DNA from: Chrysoperla carnea
Lineage: Eukaryota > Arthropoda > Insecta > Neuroptera > Chrysopidae
Assembly (NCBI RefSeq): GCF_905475395.1
Contig: NC_058339.1
Location: 37,581,172 to 37,645,171 of the forward strand
Length of the DNA stretch: 64,000 nucleotides
Direction: 5' to 3'
Shown here: piece after piece, positions 21,916 to 33,964 of the stretch
Numbering within the stretch: position 1 is the first letter of the stretch
Layout of the letters: every line of letters starts with the position of its first letter
Translations under genes and position numbers: made by a program
Notes under the pieces: model-generated
Database searches by the model: none
What the model saw: the letters and a program-made list of their open reading frames with translations, nothing else
Told to the model about the DNA's origin: nothing

Positions 21916-22504
21916 TTTAACACACACATAAATTTTCCAAAAATTGATTGCTAATATTTTATAAATTTTTATTATTTTTGATAATTAAATGCATATTAAA
22001 AGCAAGAAAACCGACACATGGTACCGTACCAGTTATTAACTAAATTCCCTACAGATAATAAAAACAAAACCTGTGTCTATGACTCATAATAATGTAAACT
22101 ACATTTAAAAATATAATCAACAAGTTGTATTAATGACATTGCACCTAAAAACACGTGGAACCCTTGTTAATGGTATTATCGCTTTATTTTTCTTGGACTT
22201 GATGTGTCACTATTTACTATTTGATAATAACAATGCGTGTTTACCATGTAGCGCGACGGCGCGGCCGATAAACTACTTATAAAATAATTAAAATTAAATT
22301 ATATTGAAATATAAAAAATACACAAATATTTTTTTATACAATGGTACCAACCATTTGACTGATACACATAGTTAATCATTCCAATTATTAAAGACTTATC
22401 CCGAAGAAAGAAAAGTAACAGATAAATTTCAGAATACAGGATCTTTATCCACCCTCACATTTCGAAATTGGAATGGAAAATCATAATAATGGGAGTGTTT
22501 TAGA

Positions 22505-22830
22505 GTTTTTTTTAGCCCCCGAACCACAAAACGAGGTATTATAAGTTTGACCCTATGTATGTGTTTCTGCCTGTCTGTCTACCTGTACGTGGCATCATTT
22601 TGTTTCACTTGAAAGAAAATTTAATGGAGAGTGTTCTTAGCTATGTTTCAAATCCAACTTTGGGGGTGCCGTACCCGGAACAACTTAAAAATAGGCGATG
22701 ATCCTCATAATCGGTTCAGTTTCGAGAAGGCTTTATGGAAAAACGTAATTTAATGGATAGTCTTCTTAGATATGTTTCAAGTGCGAGTTTAGGGTTGTGT
22801 ACTAGAAAAGTTTGTCGGGGGTTTTTAAAA
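22505..22830 (+). repeat. R1 dispersed repeat, near-full copy
   Basis: Starts with tagcccccgaaccacaaaac. It holds the (gtct)n-like tract and an internal duplication of the block around aatttaatggagagtgttct / aatttaatggatagtcttct, each followed by a tatgtttcaa motif. Best copy for building a consensus with 1020-1337. Confidence 0.6.
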
Positions 22831-23333
22831 TTTTCTAAAATTCACTTATTTTTAATGAAACTGCTCATTTGTTTCTTCTTATTTTTTGCCCCAAAGAGGC
22901 AACTGGGCTTGACTTTTTGACACTTGAAGTATTTTCAGGTTGAAAAGTTAACTCCAAGAAAACTTGTTTACGGATTCTTATTTGTTATTGAAAAATAAAC
23001 ACCTGTAGACCGAAAAAATATTCTTTATATACTAACTATTTTGACACTTTTTAGACATAATAAACCGTTAAATAATCAAGTGCCAAAAATTGAAACCTTG
23101 GAAAAACATTTTCTGATAAAAGTTTTTTTATAATTAAATAAAGTATGCATAATTTTGACTAAGCTACAATCTTTTAATTAGAAAAACAGAAATTGAAAAC
23201 TAATTAATACGTTAAATGCAGGCAAAGGATTCTTATACCGAAAAGAGGAGTCGAATTACTTTGAGCTTAAGAACTTTTTGTTTGAATATTATCATCGATA
23301 ACTAAAACTTATTACACAAGTAACAAGTTAATA

Positions 23334-23475
23334 AATTTCGACTGTTGCCCCAATTTCCTAGATCAGTTTTTTGTATTTTTAAAATACGTATTTTCGACTA
23401 CCAAGTAGTCATCATCAGTAAGAATTAGCTAGTGAATGTTATACTCTTTGCTAATTTGGTGGCGGACTGCACTTC
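23334..23475 (+). mobile_element. Fragment of the 39.4-kb foldback family
   Basis: Shares gccccaatttcctagatcag, cgactaccaagtagtcatc and agaattagctag with the left arm of the element at 39371-39650. The opposite arm is not seen, so it is truncated. Confidence 0.5.
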
Positions 23476-24547
23476 GATAATATTTATACAAGTAACAAGG
23501 ATTATTTACGAAAAAGAATTTAGTTTTTCGATCATATTTGTCAGTTATGAATTATAGCTGATTAATCATTTTAACAGTGACATATATAATTTTTGTTATA
23601 CCTAGCTAGGTATATTTGTAGTCTGAAAAACAAGGTATTTCTATTTTAATATTATTTTTTATTCTGGATTATCAATATTAATATATTTCTTATTAAGTCA
23701 TAACAATATTGTTAATTTTGAAATTCTATAGTTTCGAAAGTAAAACCAAAAAAACCATATCATTCACATAATAACACACACCAAAAAAACACGAATTTGA
23801 ATTTAAAACAATTTTTTATGATTGCAAATTATCACATACTAAAAACACCAAAAACACTCTCACTTATGTACAAACATACTAAAAAATGACCATAAAAATT
23901 GTTCTACATTTATTTAAATTATTTTGGATATAATTTTTTTTGTGTTGAATACAAAAAAGTGTTTTTATTATGTAAAAAAAAAAAATTATACATATATATT
24001 ACATGTTTGAATCAATTAAAGTGATATCATCCTCTAGGCTTTAAAATATAACTTGTCAGTAAATAATAGGTTCAGTGTTGTACCTTGGTGACAATCTACA
24101 TTGGATCTTGGATTGACGACAAAGTTTGCATACTAGGAGCAAGATTATAACTCGGAGGAGAAAGGATTCGATAGGGCTTTGACTATTAGAACGATAACGG
24201 AATTCTTTTGAAGTTTATACCCGAATCGTATTTTAATCCTTAAAAAATTGTGTTCTCAAACCGAAACTCTAAAGAAAAATTACAATTGATCCGGTTTTTT
24301 TTTTTTTTTTTAATTTTAGCATTTGGATTTGGCAAACAAAATCACTTGCAAAAAGGAACTTGCATCTTTGTTTAACTTGAAACCTGAGACTGGAGCAAAT
24401 AGTATTTTAGTTAAAATACAATGTTATTATATTAAGTTTGAAAAGAGGCATCCTCATGCACCTTGATCAAAACACTATATTGTACCATTGATCAGTCATA
24501 TACCAGCATGTATTGTTCTATACCACTTATCACGCACATGTTAGCAT
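23476..24547. other. AT-rich stretch without features
   Basis: No exon-like or repeat structure recognised on either strand apart from homopolymer runs. Confidence 0.5.
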
Positions 24548-24555
24548 AGTACAAC

Positions 24556-24873
24556 CAGTGTCGGATTAAGCTAGTGCTAGACCTGTAGCAAATTCTATCC
24601 AGAGACTTTGGTTTGTTTTAAATCTGGGCTAAAACAAGTATTGTTTTGTGTATGTGTGTGTAATTTTTTTATTATAATCTTCGTAAATGTACCTAAGGCT
24701 TCAGACAGCGCAGAAAATTTTTCCGAAAAGTTGCCTACTTCCTTCTATTTTTCCTTGGAATTGTTCTTTTTTTTCGTTCTAGTAAATCTAGGCCTAAACT
24801 TAAACCCCACGAGGGAGATCTTTGTTTGGTCTATAGCTTTTAATAATCTTTCAACGTGTCTAATCCGCCACTG
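24556..24873. mobile_element. hAT-type MITE with 8-bp target duplication
   Basis: The ends are imperfect inverted repeats, cagtgtcggattaag at the left and ctaatccgccactg at the right. They are flanked by agtacaac (24548-24555) and agtacaat (24874-24881), an 8-bp target-site duplication with one mismatch. hAT elements are known for CAGTG-type ends and 8-bp duplications. Length 318 bp, non-coding; an 88-codon frame inside is incidental. Confidence 0.75.
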
Positions 24874-24881
24874 AGTACAAT

Positions 24882-27650
24882 ATTAGTCCTGATTAGTGTC
24901 CAAGGTATAAAACTTTCCCATATACCAAGTCAGTTTGTAATATGTATTAAATACATAATATCCTCTCATATAGGTCATTATTCTTTTATATCAGTGGTTA
25001 GAATCGTAAATTTTAATTGAAAATACTTTACTCTTATTATTGTAGAGATGTACGTACGATTGTAAAACACATTTAAACTAACTAAATGTAATGAATGTAA
25101 CAGAAATTCAATGCAGCTCTGAGCAACACCGATGTCTTAGTCATAAGTTTTATAAATTCAACTTTGCTTTTCCAGTCCTTGCTCATGTCCCAACACTATA
25201 TTATAAACCAAGCATTTCCAATCATATCTTAGTTGGTTAGATTTTTCTCTACATAAAGCCAAATCCTGTGAAACAAACCAAAAACAAACATATTTTCCAA
25301 GCCTCAATTAATCGCAAATCAACCTTGGGTTTGAGTTTTCAACGTAATCAAAAGACCAAGCTTATTTTCAACTTACAGCTAAGAACTAAATAAGCACCAT
25401 AAAACCGCGACCGGGGGTTAAAAAGAAAAGTTTTATTTTGTTTTTCAATGCAATCTCTTCTAAGAATTGGACCAATATTCAGTTGTTATTTTCCGTATAT
25501 TTTATCATAATTTTTCACAAAATTAACAATTTTTTGACAAAAAATAAAAAAACGTACCTACCAGGTATAAGGAATTTGCAAAAATTGCAAAAAACAAGCT
25601 AAATTTTTGTTCCAACGTCAAAATTAAAGAAATAATTGACTTTCTTTTACTGTATTGTTTATAAAATGAGTAGTAATTAAAAAAAGAGTTAAATACAAAT
25701 AGTTTAATGGACTATTTTTTTTTTATTGATGATTATTGATGATAACCTTTTTAATAATTTGTTTAATAATTTCACTGTTTACATGCATAAATTAGTAATA
25801 AAATCAAATCATACGAAACTATCAAAAAAAATTCTCATCACAATTGGAAATAAAATTAAAATATAAATTCTTTTTTAAATATTTTGATGATGTTTCGATT
25901 TTGTGTGCAATAAATTAAATATCATAAAACAATACAATCCAAATTTTGTATAAATATTAAGCTATTGTCAAAAGTGTATTGTTTCATTTTAATAGGTTGA
26001 TTCATAGCCTGAAAAATGGTGCCAGGGCTTTGATCGTTATTTAAGTCAAATAATTAATTAAGCAAATGAAAATGTGTTTCATTAATGTTAATAACAACCA
26101 CAAATTAACGCTCTGAAAGTTAAATTATATGAAAGTTACCAAAATTAAATCATATGTTAATTTCTTTATCTTGAATTTGAAAAGGGCCAGAAATACTTTC
26201 TACAAAAACTTTTATTTAATAACCTGTTTCGCTCTAAAATATCTTTAAAAAAACTACGGCATTAAATATTTTCATTCATTACTACTGGTATAAACGACAA
26301 TCAGGCCAAATTTACAAATTAAAAATGGTTATTTTTCGAAGAAAAAGTTCGATAAACATATATTTAAAGGAACCTCAACAACTGATGTGAATTCCGTCAA
26401 AAGTCGAGACGGATTCTATCATACATAGACGGACTGAGAGCCGGTCTATGTATGATAGAATAGCTTCAAAAATTAATTAATGCAATTAATCAAAATATTA
26501 ATAAATTAAGAATTTCAAATCGATTCTCTGTACGGTTTACGATTGATTAATTATAAAAACAGGCCTTTTAACATGGTGGTATATGAAGTCGTAATAAATG
26601 TTCGTTTTTTAGTCAATAAGTACTTTTAAGAATGTTTTACCATTTACATAAAAAACTTTTATCAATATCCCTCAAGTTTTAAGCTTTAAAATCATACCAA
26701 AATTAAGAACTGTGCATAAAAACGAAAAACTGTTTTTGATAAAAACACTGACTTTGATAGTTAATTTCTCCTAAACAGTTCAGAGAATCGATAAGAATTT
26801 TTTCACAAAAGACGTATAAAAGAATGATTCATTGATAAATAAAACTTACCTTAAATATATTTAAAACTAAAATGAATTTATAAAAATCATTATTTCAGTA
26901 ATTTAATCTTTAAAATGAATATATGATGATTTTCTTAAATTAGTTTTTAATAAAGGCTTTTTCCACACATATGCAAACTTAAATTTTTTTGCGTCTCAGA
27001 TTACAAACTTAAAAACCGTTTATAGCGCTAATACTTTAATGTGCCTTGAACATTCTGTATTTCTTTTTATATATTTTAAAAATTTTAGTACAAGATATAG
27101 AAATATAGTACAAAATATTATTACTTGAACAAATTACTAAAAATTATTGTTTAACTACTTAATTTGTTTGCGTGATTACAGTTAATTAGACAATATTTAA
27201 GCGAAATATCTTAATGTTCAAAATTTTTCTCTGTCGGTATTTTAAACAAAATAATAAAATTTTATTTATAAAAATAACAATTCTAGAAAGACATTAAATT
27301 TAAAAGCTTTAATTAACTCGATCCATCTATCGATGTACAGGGTAGGGTAGAGAAGTGTGTGATTTTGAAAATACAGCAAAATAAAATTCATTTAAGAAAA
27401 TTAATTATGTTACTAAATAAATTGTATTTTTAAGAAAATATGAATAATGACGTAAATTGTATTGGAAGTCATATTTTGGTTTCCAAATTATAATTTTTCT
27501 CAACGAGTCAACGATCTCAATACTTAATTCAAGAAAATGAGTATTTGAATAGCTAAAAACTAAAGTATTGGAAGCGAATATTTTCTCGAACCGAAAGTAT
27601 TTACTTCCTAACATGTTAAGTACATATTTTCTAACTAGTACTTTTTTTTT
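24882..27650. other. AT-rich stretch with one perfect hairpin
   Basis: No gene recognised. It holds the 18-bp hairpin at 26413-26461 (listed) and an isolated R1 end near 25408. Otherwise simple sequence. Confidence 0.5.
26413..26461. repeat. Perfect 18-bp inverted repeat, 13-base loop
   Basis: Arm attctatcatacatagac (26413-26430), loop 26431-26443, exact reverse complement at 26444-26461. It is not part of any larger foldback that I can see. A small structured RNA or a young palindrome are both possible. Confidence 0.7.
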
Positions 27651-27654
27651 AACT

Positions 27655-28165
27655 GTATATAGTTAGGCCTACAATGGCTATAAGGTTAAACCTATTCCAA
27701 TGGAATTGATTAACGCAACGTTTACTTACTTTGCTATTCGTTGTGTGTGCAGTCATGCTAGGGACAATAAAATGCCAGCACTTCCAGTGAAAAATTTTGG
27801 CGTTAAAGGAGGCTGTTATGACTAATTTGCAATTCTTTACATGTAAATGTTACAGTGAATGTCAAATTAAAATTATTGAAAAACATTAATTAATTAAACT
27901 TAAATGCATTAAAAATTGTGAAGAAAAGAAATCAAATTGCACAAATATTATTTTTCAAATGTAAATTATCATAATTATTTATTTAAATTTGTGAGACAAT
28001 AATATTAAATTTTGACCTAGACGTTAAAAGCGACCTTAAATAAAATAAGTAAAAAAAAAAAATTAAATTTTCAATGTAAGTCATATGTGCATCCATACAA
28101 TTCTATAATTAAAGTAGTGTATCGTTACCATGGAAACGCCTCCAATAAAATTCACACACGGTGCG
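27655..28165 (+). repeat. R3 dispersed repeat, copy 2
   Basis: Contains gttaaaggaggctgttatgac, ttaatgcatt-type blocks, and ends with gttaccatggaaacgcctcc … cacacacggtgcgaatag, which is also present at the end of copy 3 (43470-43795). Confidence 0.6.
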
Positions 28166-28473
28166 AATAGTAAATAAATATGTTCGAATAATAAGTATGA
28201 AAAAGCCGTTCCTTATTTTTTTTAGCAAATTATAATACTTAAGATGTATAATAGTTTTTATGAAAATAAATATTAATTATAGGTTTGATTGACATTTTAA
28301 TCAAATCAAAAATATACTACTTTTACGAATATTATAAATAATATGAATTTTAATGACCTAATATTTATGCTAATATCTGAGAGTACCTCGTGATTTTTAG
28401 TTTAGATATAATTTTGTATAATTTCGCAAATATTGATAAAACAATTTAAATTTATGCAATTTTTTTCTTTTAG

Positions 28474-28581
28474 GGCTTATTACAAGGTCAAAATCTATAT
28501 ATCAATAGTAGTTCAGATGTATCAATGTCGAATATCCTTTCTCTGCCAAGTGGATCATATTTAAAAGTGGAAAGTATTTAA
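28474..28581 (+). CDS. Possible isolated 3'-terminal exon
   Basis: A strong acceptor (ttttttcttttag, AG at 28472-28473) is followed by 35 open codons and a TAA. The peptide (GLLQGQNLYINSSSDVSMSN …) has balanced composition, better than random AT-rich sequence. A second frame is also open to nearly the same point, so the phase is uncertain. No partner exon was found on the plus strand and no family is recognised. Confidence 0.27.
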   Translation, partial: GLLQGQNLYINSSSDVSMSNILSLPSGSYLKVESI

Positions 28582-28589
28582 AATGATTT

Positions 28590-29985
28590 ATACCTATGCT
28601 AATTCTAGTAATTTTCAAAATTTGGACTAATAGAGTATAAAATTTAGACTAAAAATACTTCTAGTGAAATCTAGGAGTAAATTTCATCATCGGTAAAGAA
28701 CCGAAATTTAGTCCAGCACGTCGGAAATAATTATAGCTTGTATATCTTTTCAATACATCATAAATTTGAGCTAGGACCAAACGAATTCATTGTATATGTA
28801 ATTATATTGCCTATATTTGTAAACATTAATATTATTTCTTTGCGTTTGTCCCCTTGATCTCTTTCCACAGTTCTATAAAAGTTCGAGTGAACCTATCTCA
28901 TACACCAAAGGCAAAGTCAGAATCGACCCCTTTTCAATACGGAAATATCATAATCACTGGGAGTGCAGCTCTATATACCATATAATAAGATCTTTGGAGG
29001 GTAAACCATATTTCGAGCGTAGTAAGCTCTGAAACCGTAGCCCGAAACCAGATCTCTCTTCAGAATCTCTCTTCAGAAGTGTAATGTGAACCTATCTATT
29101 TATACCATAATTCGAGCGAAAAGCTATTGGAAGGTTAAAGCCTATTTGGTGACTAAAAGAAGGTGTTTATGGTGGGCCTAATAAGTCTCGAGAGGGCAAG
29201 AACATGGGAGGTTCGAGAGGAACAGGAACATATTGTCTTGCCCGATGCGATAGATAACTGAAGCTGGCTTAGCCATCCATCCGATGCGATAGACAACTGA
29301 ATGTGGAAAAACCAAAAATATTATGTATCAAAAGGCACTTCAATAAATAGATTATACAATCAAACACTTTTTACTTTATGTAAAGGCATTACAACACATG
29401 CCAGGTAGAGCTTGTTTTTTATAAAATTTAAATTTCATTAGAAACCATATTTACTATAAATACATAGAATCGATAGATATGATTTATTGAAATCAGTTAT
29501 CAAAAATAATCAATACTTATAGATATTCATTAAATTTAATATTTCTATACTTTTACAATGTAAGTGCTTTTAATAATAATTTATGCTGTTCACTCGTACA
29601 CAATAATCACATTAATTTATTTAATCATACATATTATTATGAATTTAAAAAATTGATGAGAGACAGACAAGTAAATTACTTATTTTCATTTTAGAAAGTG
29701 ATGAGACCATATGGGTGATTTAAAAAGAAAATTTGAAATGCACGTATAAATTAGTTTTTAAGAACCTAGACTCCTCAGTTGTTAGTTTTTACACAGAGTG
29801 ATTTTTTTAAAATTTTATAAATCAAAAGCGGAATGGAAACCAAAAAAAAAAAGAAATCACATATCTGCTAAAAATGATTTCTTAAATCAGACACACAAGA
29901 TTTTGTAAAGAAAAAATAAATTTTTTATCGAAGATGATGCCTGATATTTGTGACATTATGGCGCTGAAATAATTGAAAAACCCAA
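28590..29985. other. Spacer with short direct repeats
   Basis: About 28990-29310 is GC-richer and holds small direct duplications: tctctcttcaga twice near 29055, and ccgatgcgatagayaactgaa at 29242 and 29281 (39-base spacing). No coding signal. Confidence 0.45.
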
Positions 29986-29989
29986 TAAT

Positions 29990-30306
29990 ACAGAATGTTC
30001 GATTTACATCTAGGCATATAAATATCACGAGTATGACAGAGTACAAGCTTTAAGCAAAGCATCTAAGTAAGAGGTATTATAGGTGTTATATGAAATTGCA
30101 AAAGTGACTTGTATCGTGGCTTATCTGTTGTAATTCATTTATTCAACTAAGAAACAGCCACTCTCCAAGCGTCTTACAACTATCTCATCGCATATGGAAG
30201 CTTCAACACATGTATATAATACCTTCCACTTAGATGTATTGCTTAACGCATGGACTCTGTCATACTCGTGATATTTATATGCTTAGATGTAAATCGAACA
30301 GTCTGT
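29990..30306. mobile_element. Foldback MITE with about 85-bp inverted ends
   Basis: The left arm (gttcgatttacatctaggca, tatcacgagtatgacagagt) is mirrored at the right end (actctgtcatactcgtgata, gcttagatgtaaatcgaac). The arms differ at a few positions. The central region of about 145 bases is non-coding. Confidence 0.72.
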
Positions 30307-31220
30307 ATACAATTTACTATCTATGACTGGGATCATGAAAATCTAAACATGTTACTTTATATAATGTGATGTTTATCAGGTGAAAATAATTAAGCATATA
30401 TCACTATCACATAATATTAAACTTTTGCTTAATTTCTTGTTAATCCTTGATCCAACCCTGATTTATACTAAACTACAATTAAAATTGACCCTGAATAATA
30501 ACAAATGATAAATAAATATTATAATATTGTTATTTGCATTTGACATTTGACAAAACAACAAATAAATAAATATATAATAAATAAAATTTACAAAATTAAA
30601 TAAAATAATTCAATTGTTTTAAAAATGACGTCACACATTTATGCACTTGAAAACCAATATGGATCAGTGACTTTCTTACGTATTTTTTTTATTTATCTGA
30701 ACCTATATAGATAGAGTGTTTGTTATTTTTTAATGCTTCAGTACATTTTAAAACGGAAGAAGTTGCATATCAGTAAATTCGGTAAAAAGAAACTCGCTAG
30801 CAGTAAAGATACATCACTAAGGTCATATTTCCCCCGCTCAATAGAGACTCTTTTTAATAATCTGTTACCTCTTCATGTTTTTGAAAATATGTCTATACAA
30901 AAGGGTGGAACGAGAGGGAAGATATACAAAATATGAAGTTCAGAAAAGGAGATACAGATCTTAGAAGTTCCCACCTTTAAAATGCATTTTCATGGCACTA
31001 AATCAACATACAAAATTGTCAATCCTATCACCCAATTTGCAGGGGTTAAAGAAAGAGGGGAGAATATTTTCTTATTTGCTGAAATCGCCCATTTAATCAC
31101 ATCGTTCTGCTAACATTTGAACTAAAAAGGGCCGCTGAAAAGGCTTTCTTATAAATTGTGTTCTAAAGGGTAACAAAATGAATTTATAACACACCCCTCC
31201 GTTGACTGTTAAAACAGCGT
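30307..31220. other. AT-rich stretch without features
   Basis: No exon or recognised repeat. A 67-codon plus-strand frame at 30733-30936 lacks splice context or motifs. Confidence 0.45.
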
Positions 31221-31224
31221 ATTA

Positions 31225-31460
31225 GTCTATATTTTAGGACAAAATTTGACAGAATACACGTATTCTTGCAGGAATAAAAATAGGTAATGATTTTTGACAG
31301 GTGGGCAAACAACCGGAAATGGACTAATCAGGTGATATTATTTAAAACCAATAGATAAAAAAAATTTTGTTCGTAGCATCAATATTTTTAAGCGTTACAA
31401 ACTTGGGGCTAAACTTAGTATACCTTAATATATATTACATATATACAGGGTATAAAAATT
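31225..31460 (-). repeat. R2 dispersed repeat, 5'-truncated copy
   Basis: Shares caaccggaaatggactaatc, tcgtagcatcaatattttta, agcgttacaaacttgggg and the AT-palindromic end (atatatacagggtataaaaa) with the other R2 copies. Confidence 0.6.
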
Positions 31461-31664
31461 CAATAATGATTAAAAAATAAAAAATAGATTTAACGATTCG
31501 TTAATTGCACGCTATCAAAGTATATGGATGGTTACGCATTTATTAAAATAATTAAATTAAATGAAAGTTTGTTTGTTTTAGTTTAATATTTTGAGCACAA
31601 CAACAACTATTTACTTTCAACAATAGCTGCTGAAATTTTCTTTCATGAGACTCCAAAATTGTTA

Positions 31665-32260
31665 AAATTAGACCTCGCACAAATTGGATGTAGTCTGCAT
31701 TTCGGTCAAACTTTTCCAAATTTTAGGAATAGATAGTAGAAGCTATTCTGAATAAAAGTACCTATGGTCACAAGTCATGAAAATGACAGGATTTCAAGTT
31801 ATCGTTAAACTAAAATTGAAAAATGTACTCATTTGTGTAAAAAAATTATTGTAATTTAATTGTCAAAAATCATATGCGCATATATATGTAGCTGAAAATA
31901 TTGATCTTAACACTTTATATTATTGATCCACTGAACATGTAACACTGCTCCTTCTTTGAATTTCGTAACATATTCTTCATAAAAACAAGAATTAAAAAAC
32001 AACACCCTTACATTAAAAAACATACGTATGCATGTAGTTATACATATCTGTATATGTATTTGCCTATACACACATAGGCATATATTATACAAATGAGTAC
32101 ATTTTCCAACTTTAATTTAGCTATGACATAAAATCTTGTCATTTTCATGACTGGTGACTATTGGAACTTTTCTTTAGAATGATTTAAACTATCATTTTCC
32201 TAAATTTGAAAAAGTTTGACTGAAATGCAAATTACATCTAATTTGTGCAAGGTCATGTCA
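31665..32260. mobile_element. Foldback element with about 170-bp inverted arms
   Basis: The left arm starts gacctcgcacaaattggatg, passes gcatttcggtcaaac and tcatgaaaatgacagg, and reaches aatgtactcatttgtgt. The right arm is the inverse, from atacaaatgagtacattt to caaatttg … caaggtcatgtca. The central part carries alternating purine-pyrimidine runs (gcatatatatg, catacgtatgcatg). Non-coding; the 61-codon frame inside is incidental. Confidence 0.68.
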
Positions 32261-32269
32261 AAAAAAACT

Positions 32270-33950
32270 AATATTAAAAAATTCAAGCTTTCGTTTTGAT
32301 GGTAGTTTAAATATTCATTTTATTGGACTATGCCAGTATTCCAAATAGTTAAAAATGTACATCTTAATTCAAAGATCTTCATAATTACTTAATTTAAAAC
32401 GGAAAAAAATCTAGTTAACTCAATAAATAAATTGTATAGATTTTTTTTTTTATTAACTTAAAATTACTTACTATGCAATTAAACTTATCTAGGCAATCAC
32501 ATTTTTAGTTAAAACAGTTAAATCACCAATAATAGATGCTGTACAAAGATCATTAATAGATACAACATACTTTTTTTTTTCATTTCAAAATAGTATTAAA
32601 AAAGTATTAAAAGGTTAACGGTTAAAATCGTGAAAAAAAAAATGAATGCACATAACCTACTTTATTTCAAATTATGATATTGGATATTCATAAAATTTAT
32701 AGGTATAGGTAGAAAAGTCGAGTAGCCCGGTTCTTAGTCGAACAATGTAAAAGAATGATTTGGACGTCATTCACAACAGTTATTAAAATCCCACATACAA
32801 AAAGTTGGACTCCGATTTTTCTCGATTATGTTCACTTTGAATAACGGTTTGATAACGAAAAAAACGGTTTAACTTTTTCTTAAATTGGATTTTGACGCCG
32901 TTTATGCGAATGGCGTCCAAAGCCTCGACGTAAGACTCGCTTTCGTAATAGCACGGAAAAATGATAAAATAACATGAATGATGATAAATGGTTTGTTTCT
33001 CGACTGGTCTTCATTATATTATAACGCAACTTTCCATGGAAACAAGCCGTAAAATGTGAATTTAGCATGCTATCGAAAAAAAAAAACTAATTTAAGTTCT
33101 CTATTGAATTCATCGGAGTACGGTTTCAATATTTATGGGACCAGAAGTATTAAAAGACAGACACCCTTGATAATATTATCTGATAGAAAATTTATTTTTA
33201 AATTCGTAAATGAAAATAGGTTAGAATAACCTTAACAGTATAGTTTATGGATACATGTATAATAGAGGTACCAAATTTAGCAGATTTTCACTTTTTACTA
33301 TTCACGGAAAGGTCGTTATCCTAATACGTTTAGCCGATAATCAAACATAATAGCATGTATTCTTTATCAATAGTAAATTTTATCACTTAAATAAATCAAA
33401 TTAAAACGTTGATTGAATTAATTATTGTAAAAATAAAAATGATTACTTTTTTTTTCGTATTATTTAACCTTGCATGTTTCAGTTTCACGCTGAATATCAA
33501 TTAAAATTATTATTATTATTATAATTTTATTTAAAATTTTATTTTTATTAAATTTATTTTATTAAATAATTTCTATTTATATATTTTTTTTAAAATTATG
33601 TGATTTTCATTCAGAATGTAATTTTTCAAACCATATGATGTCAAATTTTTAATTTTTCTGGAAAATTTATTCTTAAATAATTTGAAACTGTTTTCCTCCA
33701 TGAACACAGAGCAGAGTTACCTAAAGAACTCAGGGATTCTTTTCTTGCTGCTATATTGATGGTCTTATAACAAGTAAATATTTCTTGAGTCAACGAATAT
33801 GTATACTTAATTTAAAAGAATATGTATAAGATTTAAAAATTTCGTTGAACTAAGAAAATATTTAACATGGTAGTTAAGAATATTTTTTCTTACTGATAAT
33901 TTTTTTTACAGTGTAGGTTTTCTTTACACAAATGGAGACGTCTATATGTT
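32270..33950. other. AT-rich stretch without features
   Basis: Includes homopolymers and an ATT run near 33505. A locally GC-richer segment at about 32885-33065 is open on the minus strand for 62 codons but without motifs. Nothing is called. Confidence 0.45.
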
Positions 33951-33964
33951 ATAATGTATCTTAT

